Part shown: piece after piece, positions 46,601 to 55,785 of the stretch
How positions within the stretch are numbered: position 1 is the first letter of the stretch
Layout of the letters: each line of letters starts with the position of its first letter
Source: Mycolicibacterium sediminis
Lineage (GTDB): Bacteria > Actinomycetota > Actinomycetes > Mycobacteriales > Mycobacteriaceae
Assembly (NCBI RefSeq): GCF_010731735.1
Contig: NZ_AP022588.1
Location: forward strand, 3,410,001 to 3,474,000
Length of the DNA: 64,000 nt
Direction of reading: 5' to 3'
Translations under genes and position numbers: made by a program
The notes under the pieces: generated by a model
Database searches by the model: none
Seen by the model: the letters and a program-made list of their open reading frames with translations, nothing else
Told to the model about the DNA's origin: nothing

Positions 46601-48390
46601 CGGTCCCTGGCGCAGATCGACGCGACCCGGTTGGACGGATCGCGGTGGTGACGCAGTGTGTGGGCGATGTCGGCGAGTGGCACGCCCGCGCCTGCACCGG
46701 TCATCCAGTCGGCGAGTGCGGCTGCCGTCGTGGCCACCCGGGCATCGGTCTTGCCGAAGATCGGCAGCGTGGTGATCTCGGGGAGGTCGACCGCCGCACC
46801 GGCGACGCCGGCGGGGGCCTGCTCGAGCACGATGTGGGCGTTGGTGCCGCCGAAGCCGAAGGACGACACCCCGGCGCGACGGGCCCGGCCGTGGGTGGGC
46901 CAGTCCTGATGGGCCGCGGCGACCTGCAACCTGAGCTTGTCGAACGCGATGTGCGGGTTGGGGGTGTCGAAGTGGTGGTTGCCGGGGATCCGCGCGCGCT
47001 GGACGGAGAGCACCGTCTTGATGAACCCGGCGATGCCCGCGGCGGCCTCGAGGTGCCCGAGGTTGGACTTGACGGCTCCGATGAGCAGCGGTGCGTCGGC
47101 GGGGCGGCCGCGACCGAGGACGGTCCCGAGCGCACGGGCCTCGATCGGGTCTCCGAGGAAGGTTCCCGTGCCGTGCGCCTCGACGTAGTCCACGTCGCGC
47201 GGCGAGACACCGGCGTTCTCGTAGGCCCTGCGCAACACCGCCATCTGTGCCGCCGGATTGGGGGCCATCAGACCGTTGGACCTGCCGTCCTGGTTGACCG
47301 CGGACCCGCGGACGACGGCCAGCACGCGGTCACCGTCGCGCTGGGCGTCGGAGAGGCGTTTGAGCACGGCGACGCCGCACCCCTCGCCGCGCACGAAACC
47401 GTCGGCGGCGGCGTCGAAGGAGTGGCACGCACCCGTCGGCGACAGCGCTGCGGCCTGGTCGAAGCCGCGGAAGACGGCGGGCGACATCAGCAGGTTCACG
47501 CCGCCGGCGAGCGCGACGTCGGAGTCGCCCGTCCGCAGGCTCTGGCAGGCGAGGTGGATCGCGACCAACGAGGACGAACACGCCGTGTCGACGGTCAGTG
47601 AGGGCCCGCGCAGGTCGAGGAAGTAGGAGAGCCGGTTGGCGATGATGCTCAGCGCGCCGCCGGTGTTGTTCCACGCGTCGACGGTGGGAAGGTCCGCCGA
47701 GGCGAGGTACCCGTACTCGCTGACGCAGGCGCCGATGAAGACGCCGGTCTGGCTGTGGCGCAGCGTGTTCGGCGCGGTGCCCGCGTGTTCGAGTGCCTCC
47801 CAGGCGACTTCGAGCAGGAGCCGCTGCTGGGGATCCATCTTCGCCGCTTCACGCGGCATGATGTCGAAGAACTCCGCGTCGAAGGCGTCGACGTCGTCGA
47901 GGAACGACCCCCACTTGGTGGTGTCCTTCAACAGCGCGGCGACCTCGGCCGAGCCGTCGTCGAAGGGCGTCCACCGGTCCGCGGGGACCTCGGTGATGGC
48001 CGAACCGCCGTCGTCGAGGAATCGCCACAGGCCCTCGGGGCCGTCGATGCCGGCCGGGAAGCGGCAACCGAGCCCGATGACGGCGATGGGCTCGTCGATC
48101 GAGCCGCCGCCGCGCTGGGCCGCCGGTTCCAGCGACGGTTCCGGCTCCGGCTCGGTGAGGAACCGTGCCAGCGAGTTGATCGTGGGGTGTTCCCAGAACT
48201 CCACCGGCGACACTGCCCGGCCGATGCGTTCGGCGAGAACGCCCGAGAGCACCACCGAGTCCCTGGAGCCGACGCCGAGGTCGTTGAAGGACGCATTCGG
48301 GTCGACGTCGTCCGGGCTGCAGCCGATGGTGGTGACCAGATAGTCGGTCAGCCAGTGCCGGAGGTCGGCCGCGTCGAGGGCATCGGTCAT
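43627..48390 (-). CDS. ppsA: Loading-plus-first polyketide synthase module ACP-KS-AT-KR-ACP, PpsA-like
   Basis: This 1587-residue protein begins with an acyl carrier domain (S45 in GSRDS) that accepts the fatty acid from the adjacent FadD26-like ligase. Then come ketosynthase (about 100-525, C271, H406), acyltransferase (about 628-935, S717, VASH at 816-819), ketoreductase (GATGNIG near 1160, [13 protein letters not shown]) and a C-terminal carrier domain (S1509 in FGMDSLMS). This is the PpsA domain order, and the N-terminal carrier sequence is close to PpsA as I recall it. PpsA is longer (about 1876 residues). The module should leave a hydroxyl. The ATG at 48390 overlaps the ligase stop as ATGA. 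Confidence 0.9.
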   Translation of the reverse strand: MTDALDAADLRHWLTDYLVTTIGCSPDDVDPNASFNDLGVGSRDSVVLSGVLAERIGRAVSPVEFWEHPTINSLARFLTEPEPEPSLEPAAQRGGGSIDEPIAVIGLGCRFPAGIDGPEGLWRFLDDGGSAITEVPADRWTPFDDGSAEVAALLKDTTKWGSFLDDVDAFDAEFFDIMPREAAKMDPQQRLLLEVAWEALEHAGTAPNTLRHSQTGVFIGACVSEYGYLASADLPTVDAWNNTGGALSIIANRLSYFLDLRGPSLTVDTACSSSLVAIHLACQSLRTGDSDVALAGGVNLLMSPAVFRGFDQAAALSPTGACHSFDAAADGFVRGEGCGVAVLKRLSDAQRDGDRVLAVVRGSAVNQDGRSNGLMAPNPAAQMAVLRRAYENAGVSPRDVDYVEAHGTGTFLGDPIEARALGTVLGRGRPADAPLLIGAVKSNLGHLEAAAGIAGFIKTVLSVQRARIPGNHHFDTPNPHIAFDKLRLQVAAAHQDWPTHGRARRAGVSSFGFGGTNAHIVLEQAPAGVAGAAVDLPEITTLPIFGKTDARVATTAAALADWMTGAGAGVPLADIAHTLRHHRDPSNRVASICARDRDQALAGLRALAAGEPADTVVEPGAGPTRSGTVFVYSGQGSHWTGMGRRLLADEPAFAAAIAELEPTFVERVGFSLHQVLSEGEEVRGDARVQPVLVGLQLALTALWRSYGVHPDAVIGHSVGEVSAAVVSGALSVADGLTVVAHRSRLMSRLAGQGAVALLKLDSDATEVAIADFADVSIAGRLAPNQTVIAGLPDQVDAVIAAVSAQNRFARRVNMEVASHTALMDEVLPELRTQLAGLSPNSPAIPFFSTVQDPMGAPVHDAEYWAANVRRPVLFADAVVAAARDHGTFVEISAHPILASAVAETLESDPHLSIGTLRRDGDDTLNFHLGVATVSPLSPTAPHPPEPHPLLPTTPWHHGRHWISVAAPRRIAAAATDGVPAEWFSEMTWPQKDLATPAPQTVGSWLVVGDDDVVAEVVAALGPRIHVNALAPSALEDAEPATLVDVLAGTSHVVYAPGVTSSGLDAETGYRLFGSAKALTTAITRLMLPPKLFLLTRDAQPIAEGDAANPAQAVLWGLGRTLALEHPEIWGAVIDVEATTSAPEIARIVLAEATGSDGEDQVVHRGGSRHVPRLRRVTPDLADAIPLDGDHCHLVIGATGNIGPYLIAQLADMKASTVVAVSRNPGERLDDLAAALAEKGSTLITVAADAADEGDMRALFDRFGADLPPLGGIYLAAFGGGPVTLADMTDEHVAAMFRPKLDVLALLHELSLSHAVQRFVLFSSISGLLGSRWLAHYAATTTYLDTFAYARRAAGLPATTVNWGFWKSLADHQSPEELNVTVASGLIPMSDDVAIAALSTVTAPTAAVRSCVVAADWDLLATAYRTRASLHVIDDLIAGADAPVSDVSGGGGPVSVPSTDFRQSLREREPEGRRALLTQHVTALVATVMGLDSPHSLDPKAGFFHFGMDSLMSVTLQRALTTSLGISVPASVVFDYPTVEALVGHLADTLPEFGDDTTGPAGDDDRDYDHLSEDELFALLSERLGSSR

Positions 48391-50141
48391 TCGGAGAGGT
48401 CCAGGCGGCTGAACGCACCACGGCCGTAGTACTCGGCGCAGGACGCGCGACGCACCTTGCCGCTCGTCGTGATGGGCAGCGAACCGGGGCCGACCAGCAT
48501 CACGTCGGACACGCGCACGCTGTGCACGCGCGAGATCGCCGACACCAGATCGCGCTTGATGCGGTCGAAGCGGCTCTGGATCTCCTCCTCGGTGTCACCC
48601 CGGCCCTTCACCTCGGCGACGACCACCAGCTGCTCGGTCTCGTTGCGGGTCACCGAGATCGCGACGGCGCGACCGCCGGTCAACTCCTGGACGGTGGCCT
48701 CGATGTCGTCCGGGTAGTGGTTGCGCCCGTCGACGATCAGCAGGTCCTTGATCCGTCCCACGATGAAGAGTTCGCCCTCGGACATCACGCCGAGATCTCC
48801 GGTGCGCAGCCACGGTCCGTGCGGCGTGTGGGGATTGGGCTCGGTGATCCGGCCGCCGAAGGTGTGGGACGTGGCCTCGGTGTTGCGCCAGTAGCCCGCG
48901 GCGACGTTGTCGCCGTGGACCCACATCTCGCCCAACATGCCGGCCTGCTTCTCGGCGTGGGTCTCGGGATCGACGATGCGCAGCATGCTGGCGCGCATCG
49001 GGCCGTAGGTGATCAATTCGGTTCCCGCGCCCTCGGACACGCGCTCGGCGTGCCCTGCGGAGAGCTTCTCGGGATCGAACCACGCGGTCTCGGGCACGCG
49101 CCCGGGGGCCAGCGATGCCACGTAAAGGGTGGCCTCGGCCAATCCGTAGGACGGCAGGAGCGCGCTGTCGGGCAGGCCGAAGCCAGTGAACCTGTCGTCG
49201 AACCGGCGGACCGTGGCGGCATGGATGCGTTCGCTGCCGCTGATGATGCCGAGTACGTCGGTCAGCTTGCGGCCGTCCATGTCCTCGTCGGTGGTGCGCT
49301 TGGCCGCGAGTTCGAAGGCGAAGTTCGGTGCCGCCGAGAAGGTCTTGGTGTTGTCGGCCAGCATCTGCACCCACCTCGCGGGCTTCTGCAGGAAGGCCAT
49401 GGGCGAGATGACGTGAGCGTGCAGGCATCCGGCGACGGGCGCGAAGATTCCCAGCAGCAGGCCCATGTCGTGGTAGAAGGGCAGCCACGACACCGGCGAG
49501 GTGTCTGCAGGCGGGAAGCCGCCGTACTCCTCGAAGTAGTCGGAGAAGACCTGCTCCAGGTTGGCGACGATGTTGCGGTGGGTCACCATGACGCCTGCGG
49601 GGCGCCGGGTCGAGCCCGAGGTGTACTGCAGCAGCGCGATCTTGGTGCCGGCTAGTGCGGAGTCGGCCACGGCGGGCGGGGGCCCGTCGAGATCCAGGGC
49701 GTCGATCTCGATGACGGCGATGGGGGCCTGGGCCGGGTCCTCCCGTGCGTAGCTCGCGACGTCGTCCGAGACGGCCAGCGTGGTGAGGATGACTGCCGGG
49801 GCGCAGTCCTCGATGACGGCCGACACCCGTTCGTCGTGGCTGCCTCCCTGAGGTACCGACAGGGGTACGGCGACGCGGCCGGCCTCCATCGCGGCGAGGA
49901 AGCCGACGATGTAGTCGAGACCCTGGGGCGCGATGATCGCGACGCGGTCGCCGGGCGTTCCGTACCGCGCGATCTCCGCGGCGAGGACGCGTACCCGGCC
50001 GTACGCCTGCGACCACGTCAGCGTGTCGGAGGTGCCGTTCGGGTCGAACTCGTAATCGGTGAAGGTGAAGGCCGGGGCCGAGGGCTGCTGCTGGGCGTTC
50101 TGACGGAGCGCAGCTGGGATTGACGACGCGATCTCGGACAT
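48387..50141 (-). CDS. fadD26: Long-chain fatty acyl-AMP ligase, FadD26-like
   Basis: This 584-residue enzyme activates a fatty acid as acyl-AMP and passes it to the carrier domain of the PpsA-like synthase. It has the adenylation motif YTSGST at 173-178, here followed by RRPAG, the motif SYGLAEAT near 330, and RTGDLGVM. The region IVGRIKDLLIVDGRNHYPDD is typical of the fatty acyl-AMP ligase group, and a conserved C-terminal lysine lies in TTSGKVRR (about K562). Length matches FadD26 (about 583 residues). The ATG at 50141 follows AGGAAGGG by eight bases, which decided it over a start at 50171. It leads the 26-kb operon. Confidence 0.93.
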   Translation of the reverse strand: MSEIASSIPAALRQNAQQQPSAPAFTFTDYEFDPNGTSDTLTWSQAYGRVRVLAAEIARYGTPGDRVAIIAPQGLDYIVGFLAAMEAGRVAVPLSVPQGGSHDERVSAVIEDCAPAVILTTLAVSDDVASYAREDPAQAPIAVIEIDALDLDGPPPAVADSALAGTKIALLQYTSGSTRRPAGVMVTHRNIVANLEQVFSDYFEEYGGFPPADTSPVSWLPFYHDMGLLLGIFAPVAGCLHAHVISPMAFLQKPARWVQMLADNTKTFSAAPNFAFELAAKRTTDEDMDGRKLTDVLGIISGSERIHAATVRRFDDRFTGFGLPDSALLPSYGLAEATLYVASLAPGRVPETAWFDPEKLSAGHAERVSEGAGTELITYGPMRASMLRIVDPETHAEKQAGMLGEMWVHGDNVAAGYWRNTEATSHTFGGRITEPNPHTPHGPWLRTGDLGVMSEGELFIVGRIKDLLIVDGRNHYPDDIEATVQELTGGRAVAISVTRNETEQLVVVAEVKGRGDTEEEIQSRFDRIKRDLVSAISRVHSVRVSDVMLVGPGSLPITTSGKVRRASCAEYYGRGAFSRLDLSE

Positions 50142-50176
50142 GTGTAAGACCCTTCCTACTGACTTTCCCACGTGTG

Positions 50177-50216
50177 GTCATCGGGTTCGCGGGCTACCGG
50201 TTTCTCGCCCGATGAC
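50177..50216 (-). promoter_or_regulatory. Nine-base-pair inverted repeat in the probable fadD26 leader
   Basis: GTCATCGGG (50177-50185) and CCCGATGAC (50208-50216) are perfect inverse complements around 22 bases. They lie 36-75 bases upstream of the fadD26 ATG, so the hairpin would be in the 5' untranslated region if transcription starts near 50225. It could be a leader RNA element or a protein site. Confidence 0.4.
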
Positions 50217-50233
50217 GAGTTCGTAGCAAATTT

Positions 50234-50248
50234 CTAGTTCGAAACTAG
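50234..50248. promoter_or_regulatory. Palindromic operator-like site before the pps operon
   Basis: CTAGTT-CGA-AACTAG is a perfect palindrome with three central bases, about 95 bases upstream of the fadD26 ATG. It lies in a short AT-rich patch and contains TAGTTT on the minus strand, which fits the -10 pattern TAnnnT. A dimeric regulator bound here would block or control the promoter. No regulator gene lies nearby. Confidence 0.4.
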
Positions 50249-51010
50249 CACTTCTGCGCAAATCATTCGATCCGGTGCCATGCAGCGCGGTCCCGGTGCG
50301 CGGTTGCCGAAGTGGTGCAGACGGGCCTGGTACACGCCTTACCTGGGGCGGGACGTTTGCTCATTCGGCACGCGGAGGACGTCATATGGGGTGCCCGAGG
50401 TCGACCGCGGCCATGCCTTCGCCCAGCAAAGCCGACCTACGCGGGGTCCGTGCGCCGAGCTGTGGCGGGCGTCACGTGCGCCGGGGTCGTCAAAGTGGCC
50501 GAATCTGCCGAAATACGACGTCAGAGACGTGTCATCTTCCTTACTGACGAGTAGGGTTTCAGCATCGTCAATTCGCGGGCCGACGGCCCCGAGAAACGTC
50601 TGGAACAGCCCTCACGCTGGCCACGACGGACCGTGACACGTCGTCGAGACGAAGCACACCCGACGTTGCACGAACCGGCGCGGAACGCGCGCACCTGGTG
50701 CCCGTCGAGGCACGCCGTCAGGCGGATCGGCGAGGCCCCGACCGGGGCCGATTCTCGCGTGGCAATCATCGAAATGTTGCTGCAGAAGTCACAGCAAATT
50801 CTCAATAACTTCACACGCAGGACGGCTCACGCCGGTGACCGCGAACGAACGAGGGTGGCGGCACGGGCGCTCGCAGAAGGGTCGTCGCCGCCCCGGTGGC
50901 GACGCACCGGGCAGCGCTCGACCGAGACACGAGAACGCACGGACGGGCGATGGTGCCAGGGGCGCCCGCGGTGACGGTGACGCGGTGGACTCCTGGTCCA
51001 CGGCTCGACG

Positions 51011-51736
51011 TCAGGCTTGGACGGGGCTCTCGCCGAGGCCGGACCAGAGCTTGGCCTCGATGTCGTCGACCAGCGGGCGGAGCTGGTCGGTCAGGTAGAA
51101 GTGGTGGCCGGGGAACTCCCTCGCGGTGAACTCCGCAGTGGTGCGTTCCGCCCAGCCCGAGGCCTTGTCGAGGGTCGCGACGTCGTCCTCGTCGCCGACG
51201 AACGCGTAGATGGGGCACGACACCGTCGCGTCGGGCGGGCAGTCGTAGTTCGCGATCGCCTTGAGTCCCCGGAGCGTCGGCAGGATGTGCGCCGCGAAGT
51301 CCTCGTCCTGCAGGAACTCCGGGTTGACACCCGTGAACTCGGCGACGGCCGCGAGCAGGCTCTTGTCGTCATCTGTGACGTGTTCATAACCGACCTGGCC
51401 CGGCGCGGCACACGCGGACACGAAGAGCGCCGCGACGGGGTGGTGGACGCGTTCGAAGCGGCGCGCGACCTCGAACGCGACCAGCGCGCCCATGCTGTGA
51501 CCGAAGAAGGCCACGCGCGCATCGCGGTCCAGCGCGGCCGACAACTTGCCCCACACCTGATCGGCGAGTTCGGTGATGCTCGCGAACGAGGCGAGGTCAT
51601 GGCTGCCCCGGCGACTCGGGTACTGGACGGCGACACGTTTGACGTTGCTGGAGAACGACTTCGCGAACGGTACGTAGAACTGCGCCGACCCTCCAGCATG
51701 CGGGAAGATGTACAGCGTCGGCGGGTTCTCGGTCAC
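51011..51736 (-). CDS. tesA: Type II thioesterase, TesA-like
   Basis: TesA works with the phthiocerol synthases to release or edit carrier-bound chains. This 241-residue alpha/beta hydrolase begins with YIFPHAGGSAQFY. It has the nucleophile serine 81 in GHSMG, an aspartate around VGDEDD and the histidine in FPGHHFYL. The same gene sits just upstream of fadD26 in M. tuberculosis (Rv2928), so its place and strand fit. The GTG at 51736 is 20 bases from the MFS gene upstream, with a GGTGAGG site close to the start. It could be read from the MFS promoter. Confidence 0.92.
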   Translation of the reverse strand: MTENPPTLYIFPHAGGSAQFYVPFAKSFSSNVKRVAVQYPSRRGSHDLASFASITELADQVWGKLSAALDRDARVAFFGHSMGALVAFEVARRFERVHHPVAALFVSACAAPGQVGYEHVTDDDKSLLAAVAEFTGVNPEFLQDEDFAAHILPTLRGLKAIANYDCPPDATVSCPIYAFVGDEDDVATLDKASGWAERTTAEFTAREFPGHHFYLTDQLRPLVDDIEAKLWSGLGESPVQA

Positions 51737-51756
51737 GGCCTCACCGTACCGCTACG

Positions 51757-52983
51757 TCAGCGGGGTGGTTCCACGCCGCCGCGCGTGGTCGTCGTGGAGT
51801 CGGCGTCGACGGGGACCAGCGGTAGGGCCACGAGCGGTAGCAACGCGCAGAGCGCGAATGCCGCGGGGTAGCCGAACGCGGCGATCAGCACGCCGAACAG
51901 CGGCGGCACCACTCCGGTGGTGAACAGCTGGCTGGTGTTCTGCGTACCCAGCGCCCGGCCGCTCCAGAACGGACCCGAGATCTCGGCGATCGCGGTGAAG
52001 GCCAACCCGTTGTCGGACACCGTCACCACCGAGGCGACCACCAGGAGGGCTACGGCGACCGGCGAGTCGAACGCGTCGGTCACGGCCAGCAGCCCCATCG
52101 TCAACGCCGCAGCGACGGCGATCGTGCGTACCGGTCGCAGGCGCGAGCCCACCCGGTCCGACCAACGGCCGGCCGCCACTCGGCCGGCGGCACCGAGGAC
52201 CTGTGCCGCCGTGACGAGTCCACCCGCCCCGGCTGCCGTCCAGCCGCGGTCGCTCATCAGCCACACCAGTGCGAAGGTCCACACCACCGACTGGGGAACG
52301 ACGAGAAGCACTGAGACGGCGTGGATCCGCCACAGTGTCGACGATCCCCGGTAGGGGTTGGCCAGGTCCGCCGCCGGGGCCTCGGCCCGCGGTGGCCGGG
52401 GCGGGTCCAGGACTCCGACGAGGCTGACGACCGCGGCGGCTGCACACACGATCGCGGGGAAGAGCAGTGCCCCTCCGATGCCGTGCTGCTCGGCCAGTCG
52501 CGGAATCACCAACGCGCCGAGGCCGACTCCGAGTGGCTGTGCGGTCTGGCGGATGCCCATGACGAAACCGCGGCGGTGCGGTGGGAACCATCCGACCACC
52601 AGGCGGCCACTCGCGACGTTGCTGCTGGCGGCTGCCATTCCGCCGAGGAAGAGGAAGACGCCGATGGTCGTCAGTGAGTCCGCCGTCGCGGCGGCGAACC
52701 CTGCCGCCGCGGTCAGTGCCGAGCCGACGGTGAGCACGAATCGCTCGCCGAGCAGATCCACCACCCATCCCCAGGCGATGAGCGTGACGACCATGCCGAA
52801 ACTCGGCAGCGAGGACATCAGGCCCGCCTGTGCCAGGTCGAGGCCCAGGTCGGTGTGCAGCGTCGGGATCAGGAAGGCCACACCGTTGATGAACACGTTC
52901 GCGAACAGGGTGGCGGTCAGTGCGATGGCCAACATCGACCATCGCCGCGCGGTGCCGATCTGAGCCGTGGGCATGCCTCCCAT
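51757..52983 (-). CDS. Major facilitator superfamily transporter (Rv2994-like)
   Basis: This 408-residue transporter has about twelve hydrophobic segments in two halves, with the MFS loop motif near GWVVDLLGERFVL and a central polar loop with DPPRPPRAEAP. Its position between leuB and the FAH-family gene matches Rv2994 of M. tuberculosis as I recall it, but in this genome 44 kb separate it from leuB. The substrate is not known. A second ATG at 52974 (protein MPTAQIG) is an equal alternative start, since neither has a good ribosome site. It lies directly upstream of tesA on the same strand. Confidence 0.85.
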   Translation of the reverse strand: MGGMPTAQIGTARRWSMLAIALTATLFANVFINGVAFLIPTLHTDLGLDLAQAGLMSSLPSFGMVVTLIAWGWVVDLLGERFVLTVGSALTAAAGFAAATADSLTTIGVFLFLGGMAAASSNVASGRLVVGWFPPHRRGFVMGIRQTAQPLGVGLGALVIPRLAEQHGIGGALLFPAIVCAAAAVVSLVGVLDPPRPPRAEAPAADLANPYRGSSTLWRIHAVSVLLVVPQSVVWTFALVWLMSDRGWTAAGAGGLVTAAQVLGAAGRVAAGRWSDRVGSRLRPVRTIAVAAALTMGLLAVTDAFDSPVAVALLVVASVVTVSDNGLAFTAIAEISGPFWSGRALGTQNTSQLFTTGVVPPLFGVLIAAFGYPAAFALCALLPLVALPLVPVDADSTTTTRGGVEPPR

Positions 52984-53076
52984 CGTGGCACGACCGTCTC
53001 ACCTAGTGAATCTCGTTCCCGAATCGTGGGATTGCCGAATCGGCGGACCCATCGGACCGCGGCCCGCCGGGGCCAC

Positions 53077-53082
53077 TAGGCT
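53077..53082 (+). promoter_or_regulatory. Leaderless -10 element of the FAH-family gene
   Basis: TAGGCT ends six bases before the ATG at 53089 and no ribosome-binding site is present, so the transcript probably starts at the ATG. Same motif as upstream of serA and of the 23601 gene. Confidence 0.5.
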
Positions 53083-53088
53083 GGTCGA

Positions 53089-53883
53089 ATGCGTCTAGGT
53101 CGAATCGCCAGTCCCGACGGTGTTGCCTTCGTCACCATCGAGGGTGACGTCTCCACTCCCGAGAACGCCGCGCGGGCCACGGTCCGCGAGATCGCCGAAC
53201 ACCCCTTCGGCACGCCGGAGTTCACCGGCCGGACGTGGCCGCTCGCCGACGTCCGGCTGCTCGCCCCGATCCTGGCCAGCAAGGTCATCTGCATGGGCAA
53301 GAACTACGCGGCCCACGCCGCCGAGATGGGCGGCGTCGCCCCGGAGGATCCGGTGATCTTCCTCAAGCCCAACACGGCGATCGTCGGCCCGCACGTCCCG
53401 ATCCAACTGCCCGCCGACGCCCACCCCGTCCACCACGAGGGTGAACTGGCCGTCGTGATCGGGCGGCCGTGCAAGGACGTGTCCGCCGCGCGCGCGGCCG
53501 AGAACATCCTGGGCTACACCATCGCCAACGACGTCTCGGCCCGAGATCAGCAGAAGAAGGACGGGCAGTGGATGCGGGCCAAGGGCCACGACACGTTCTG
53601 TCCGGTCGGGCCGTGGATCGACACCGACGTCGACCCCTTCGATCTCGACCTGCGGACCGAGGTCAACGGCGAGGTGCGACAGCACAGCAGGACGTCGCTG
53701 ATGATCCACGACGTGGGCGCGATCATCGAATGGGTGTCGGCGGTCATGACGCTGCTGCCGGGCGACCTGATCCTGACCGGCACACCCGAGGGCGTCGGCC
53801 CGATCGAAGACGGTGACACCGTGAGCATCACGATCGAGGGAATCGGCACCCTGTCCAATCCCGTTGTGCGCAAGGGCAAGTGA
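53089..53883 (+). CDS. Fumarylacetoacetate-hydrolase-family protein (Rv2993c-like)
   Basis: This 264-residue protein has the FAH fold with a metal-binding site of the HxxE...E type: [11 protein letters not shown] at about residues 125-135, and then ND(V)SARDQQ and GTPEGVG. Members hydrolyse or decarboxylate beta-diketone-like acids, for example in homoprotocatechuate breakdown, but the mycobacterial protein next to gltX has no proved substrate known to me. N-terminal residues 1-60 form the small FAH-associated domain. It overlaps gltX by one to four bases and is probably co-transcribed with it. Confidence 0.9.
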   Translation: MRLGRIASPDGVAFVTIEGDVSTPENAARATVREIAEHPFGTPEFTGRTWPLADVRLLAPILASKVICMGKNYAAHAAEMGGVAPEDPVIFLKPNTAIVGPHVPIQLPADAHPVHHEGELAVVIGRPCKDVSAARAAENILGYTIANDVSARDQQKKDGQWMRAKGHDTFCPVGPWIDTDVDPFDLDLRTEVNGEVRQHSRTSLMIHDVGAIIEWVSAVMTLLPGDLILTGTPEGVGPIEDGDTVSITIEGIGTLSNPVVRKGK

Positions 53884-55355
53884 TGAGTGCCGGAGATGTC
53901 AGGGTGCGGTTCTGCCCGTCGCCCACCGGCACGCCGCACGTCGGCCTCGTACGCACCGCGCTGTTCAACTGGGCCTACGCCCGGCACACCGGTGGGCAAT
54001 TCGTCTTTCGCATCGAGGACACCGACGCCGCGCGGGACAGCGTCGAGAGCTATGCGGCCATCCTCGACGCGCTGCGATGGCTGGGCCTCGACTGGGACGA
54101 GGGTCCGGAGGTCGGTGGTCCGTACGAGCCGTACCGGCAGTCGCAGCGCGGCGAGATCTACCGCGACGTCATCGCCCGACTCGTCGACGCCGGCGAGGTG
54201 TACGAGGCGTACTCGACGCCCGAGGAGGTGGAGGCCCGTCACGTCGCGGCGGGCCGCAATCCGAAGCTGGGTTACGACAATCACGACCGCACGCTGACCG
54301 ACGAACAGCGGACCGCCTTCGCCTCCGAGGGCCGTCGACCCGTACTGCGACTGCGGATGCCCGACGAGGACCTCGGCTGGACCGACCTGGTGCGCGGACC
54401 CGTGAGCTTTCCGGCAGGCTCGGTGCCCGACTTCGCCATCACCCGCGCCAGCGGAGATCCGCTGTACACCTTGGTCAATCCGGTCGACGACGCGCTGATG
54501 CGAATCACCCACGTCCTGCGTGGTGAGGACATCATGCCGTCGACGCCGCGTCAGATAGCGCTGTACCAGGCGCTGATCCGGATCGGGGTGGCTGAGCGCG
54601 TGCCCGAGTTCGCCCACCTGCCCAGCGTGCTGGGGGAGGGCAACAAGAAGCTCTCGAAGCGCGACCCTCAGTCCAATCTGTTCCTGCACCGTGACCGCGG
54701 CTTCCTCCCCGAGGGACTGCTGAACTACCTCGCGCTGCTGGGCTGGGGCATCGCCGACGACCACGACCTGTTCAGCCTCGACGAGATGGTGGCGGCATTC
54801 GACGTCCGCGACGTCAACTCCAATCCGGCGCGCTTCGACCAGAAGAAGGCCGACGCCATCAACGCCGAACACGTCCGGCGGCTGTCGGTGGAGGACTTCA
54901 CCGCACGGTTGCGTGACTACTTCGTCGCCCACGGCCACGACACCGGACTGGACGACGCGGGCTTCGCCGAGGCGGCCGCCCTCGTCCAGACCCGCATCGT
55001 CGTGCTCGGCGACGCGTGGGATCTGCTGAAGTTCCTCGACGAGCGCTCGTTCGCGTTGGACGAGAAGGCCGCGGCGAAGGAACTCAAGCCCGACGCCGTG
55101 CCGGTCCTCGAGGCCGCCGTCGCAGCCCTCGAGGGCGTGCGGGACTGGGTCACCCCCCAGATCGAGGACGCGCTCAAGGCCGGGCTCATCGACGGATTGG
55201 AGCTGAAGCCGAGGAAGGCGTTCGGGCCGATCCGGGTGGCCGCCACCGGAGCGTCGATCAGCCCGCCGCTGTTCGAGTCGCTCGAACTGCTGGGCCGTGA
55301 GCGCAGCCTGATTAGGCTGCGCGCCGGCCGTGACCACGCCGCTGCGGCGGTATGA
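53880..55355 (+). CDS. gltX: Glutamyl-tRNA synthetase
   Basis: GltX charges tRNA-Glu (and, with the amidotransferase route, tRNA-Gln) with glutamate. The 491-residue protein has the class I HIGH-type motif as [10 protein letters not shown] near residues 13-22 and the KLSKR motif in [10 protein letters not shown] near 255. The C-terminal anticodon domain ends [18 protein letters not shown] at 53880 overlaps the previous stop by four bases; the ATG at 53883, overlapping by one base, is equally good. tRNA-Gln and tRNA-Glu genes follow within 300 bases. Confidence 0.95.
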   Translation: MMSAGDVRVRFCPSPTGTPHVGLVRTALFNWAYARHTGGQFVFRIEDTDAARDSVESYAAILDALRWLGLDWDEGPEVGGPYEPYRQSQRGEIYRDVIARLVDAGEVYEAYSTPEEVEARHVAAGRNPKLGYDNHDRTLTDEQRTAFASEGRRPVLRLRMPDEDLGWTDLVRGPVSFPAGSVPDFAITRASGDPLYTLVNPVDDALMRITHVLRGEDIMPSTPRQIALYQALIRIGVAERVPEFAHLPSVLGEGNKKLSKRDPQSNLFLHRDRGFLPEGLLNYLALLGWGIADDHDLFSLDEMVAAFDVRDVNSNPARFDQKKADAINAEHVRRLSVEDFTARLRDYFVAHGHDTGLDDAGFAEAAALVQTRIVVLGDAWDLLKFLDERSFALDEKAAAKELKPDAVPVLEAAVAALEGVRDWVTPQIEDALKAGLIDGLELKPRKAFGPIRVAATGASISPPLFESLELLGRERSLIRLRAGRDHAAAAV

Positions 55356-55485
55356 CGGGTGCCGTGACGAGCGGCCTCAGAATCTTTGGTAGTCTGCTCG
55401 TCGGCCCGCGAACGGCGCGCAACGACGTACGTCGCAGCGTTCTCGACGCGGAACAGGCCCGTGACCAGCGGTGATGGGCAGCCAG

Positions 55486-55560
55486 TGGGGTATGGTGTAA
55501 TTGGCAACACAGCGGTTTCTGGTACCGCCATTCTAGGTTCGAGTCCTGGTACCCCAGCCA
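55486..55560 (+). tRNA. tRNA-Gln (anticodon CTG)
   Basis: The acceptor arms TGGGGTA (55486-55492) and TACCCCA (55550-55556) pair perfectly. The anticodon stem GCGGT/ACCGC holds the loop TTCTGGT with anticodon CTG, and the T-loop is GGTTCGAGTCC. The discriminator is G (55557) and the CCA end is encoded at 55558-55560. It lies downstream of gltX as in M. tuberculosis. Confidence 0.95.
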
Positions 55561-55641
55561 TTGCGGTGAACGTTCCCGTGCGCCGTGATGATTAGGTCGA
55601 CATTCTCGCCTGAGATATGCTGACCGTCGCAGAAAGTTCTA

Positions 55642-55714
55642 GCCCCCGTCGTCTAGCGGCCTAGGACGCCGCCCTCTCACGGCGGTAGCGTGGGTTCGAA
55701 TCCCATCGGGGGTA
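55642..55714 (+). tRNA. tRNA-Glu (anticodon CTC)
   Basis: Acceptor arms GCCCCCG (55642-55648) and CGGGGGT (55707-55713) pair with one G-T. The anticodon stem CCGCC/GGCGG encloses CTCTCAC with anticodon CTC. The T-loop is GGTTCGAATCC. CCA is not encoded. It follows tRNA-Gln by about 80 bases. Confidence 0.95.
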
Positions 55715-55785
55715 CGCATCAGAGGCGCCTGATCCGTCACGACGGATCGGGCGCCCCTTGCGTTCCGGGGTGTATCGGCTTGGGC

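Larger units (their letters stand above)
50142..51010. other. Long intergenic region upstream of the pps operon
   Basis: These 869 bases between tesA and fadD26 hold no coding region I can support; the open frames here lack family features and start sites. Besides the two repeats listed separately, there is a hairpin with arms GGCCCC (50734-50739) and GGGGCC (50744-50749). Another small hairpin, GTGGAC/GTCCAC at 50985-51001, is next to the tesA stop and could act as a weak terminator. Such length is unusual in this tightly packed window and suggests complex control or an untranslated leader. Confidence 0.5.

Noticed and set aside
50275..50814. Small open frames in the gap upstream of fadD26
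   Set aside because: None has a good start site or recognisable feature, and they overlap on both strands; treated as non-coding control DNA.
7090..51756. Integration as a classical genomic island at a tRNA gene
   Set aside because: The tRNA genes lie 4 kb beyond the locus, and no integrase, transposase or flanking direct repeat was seen at either border.
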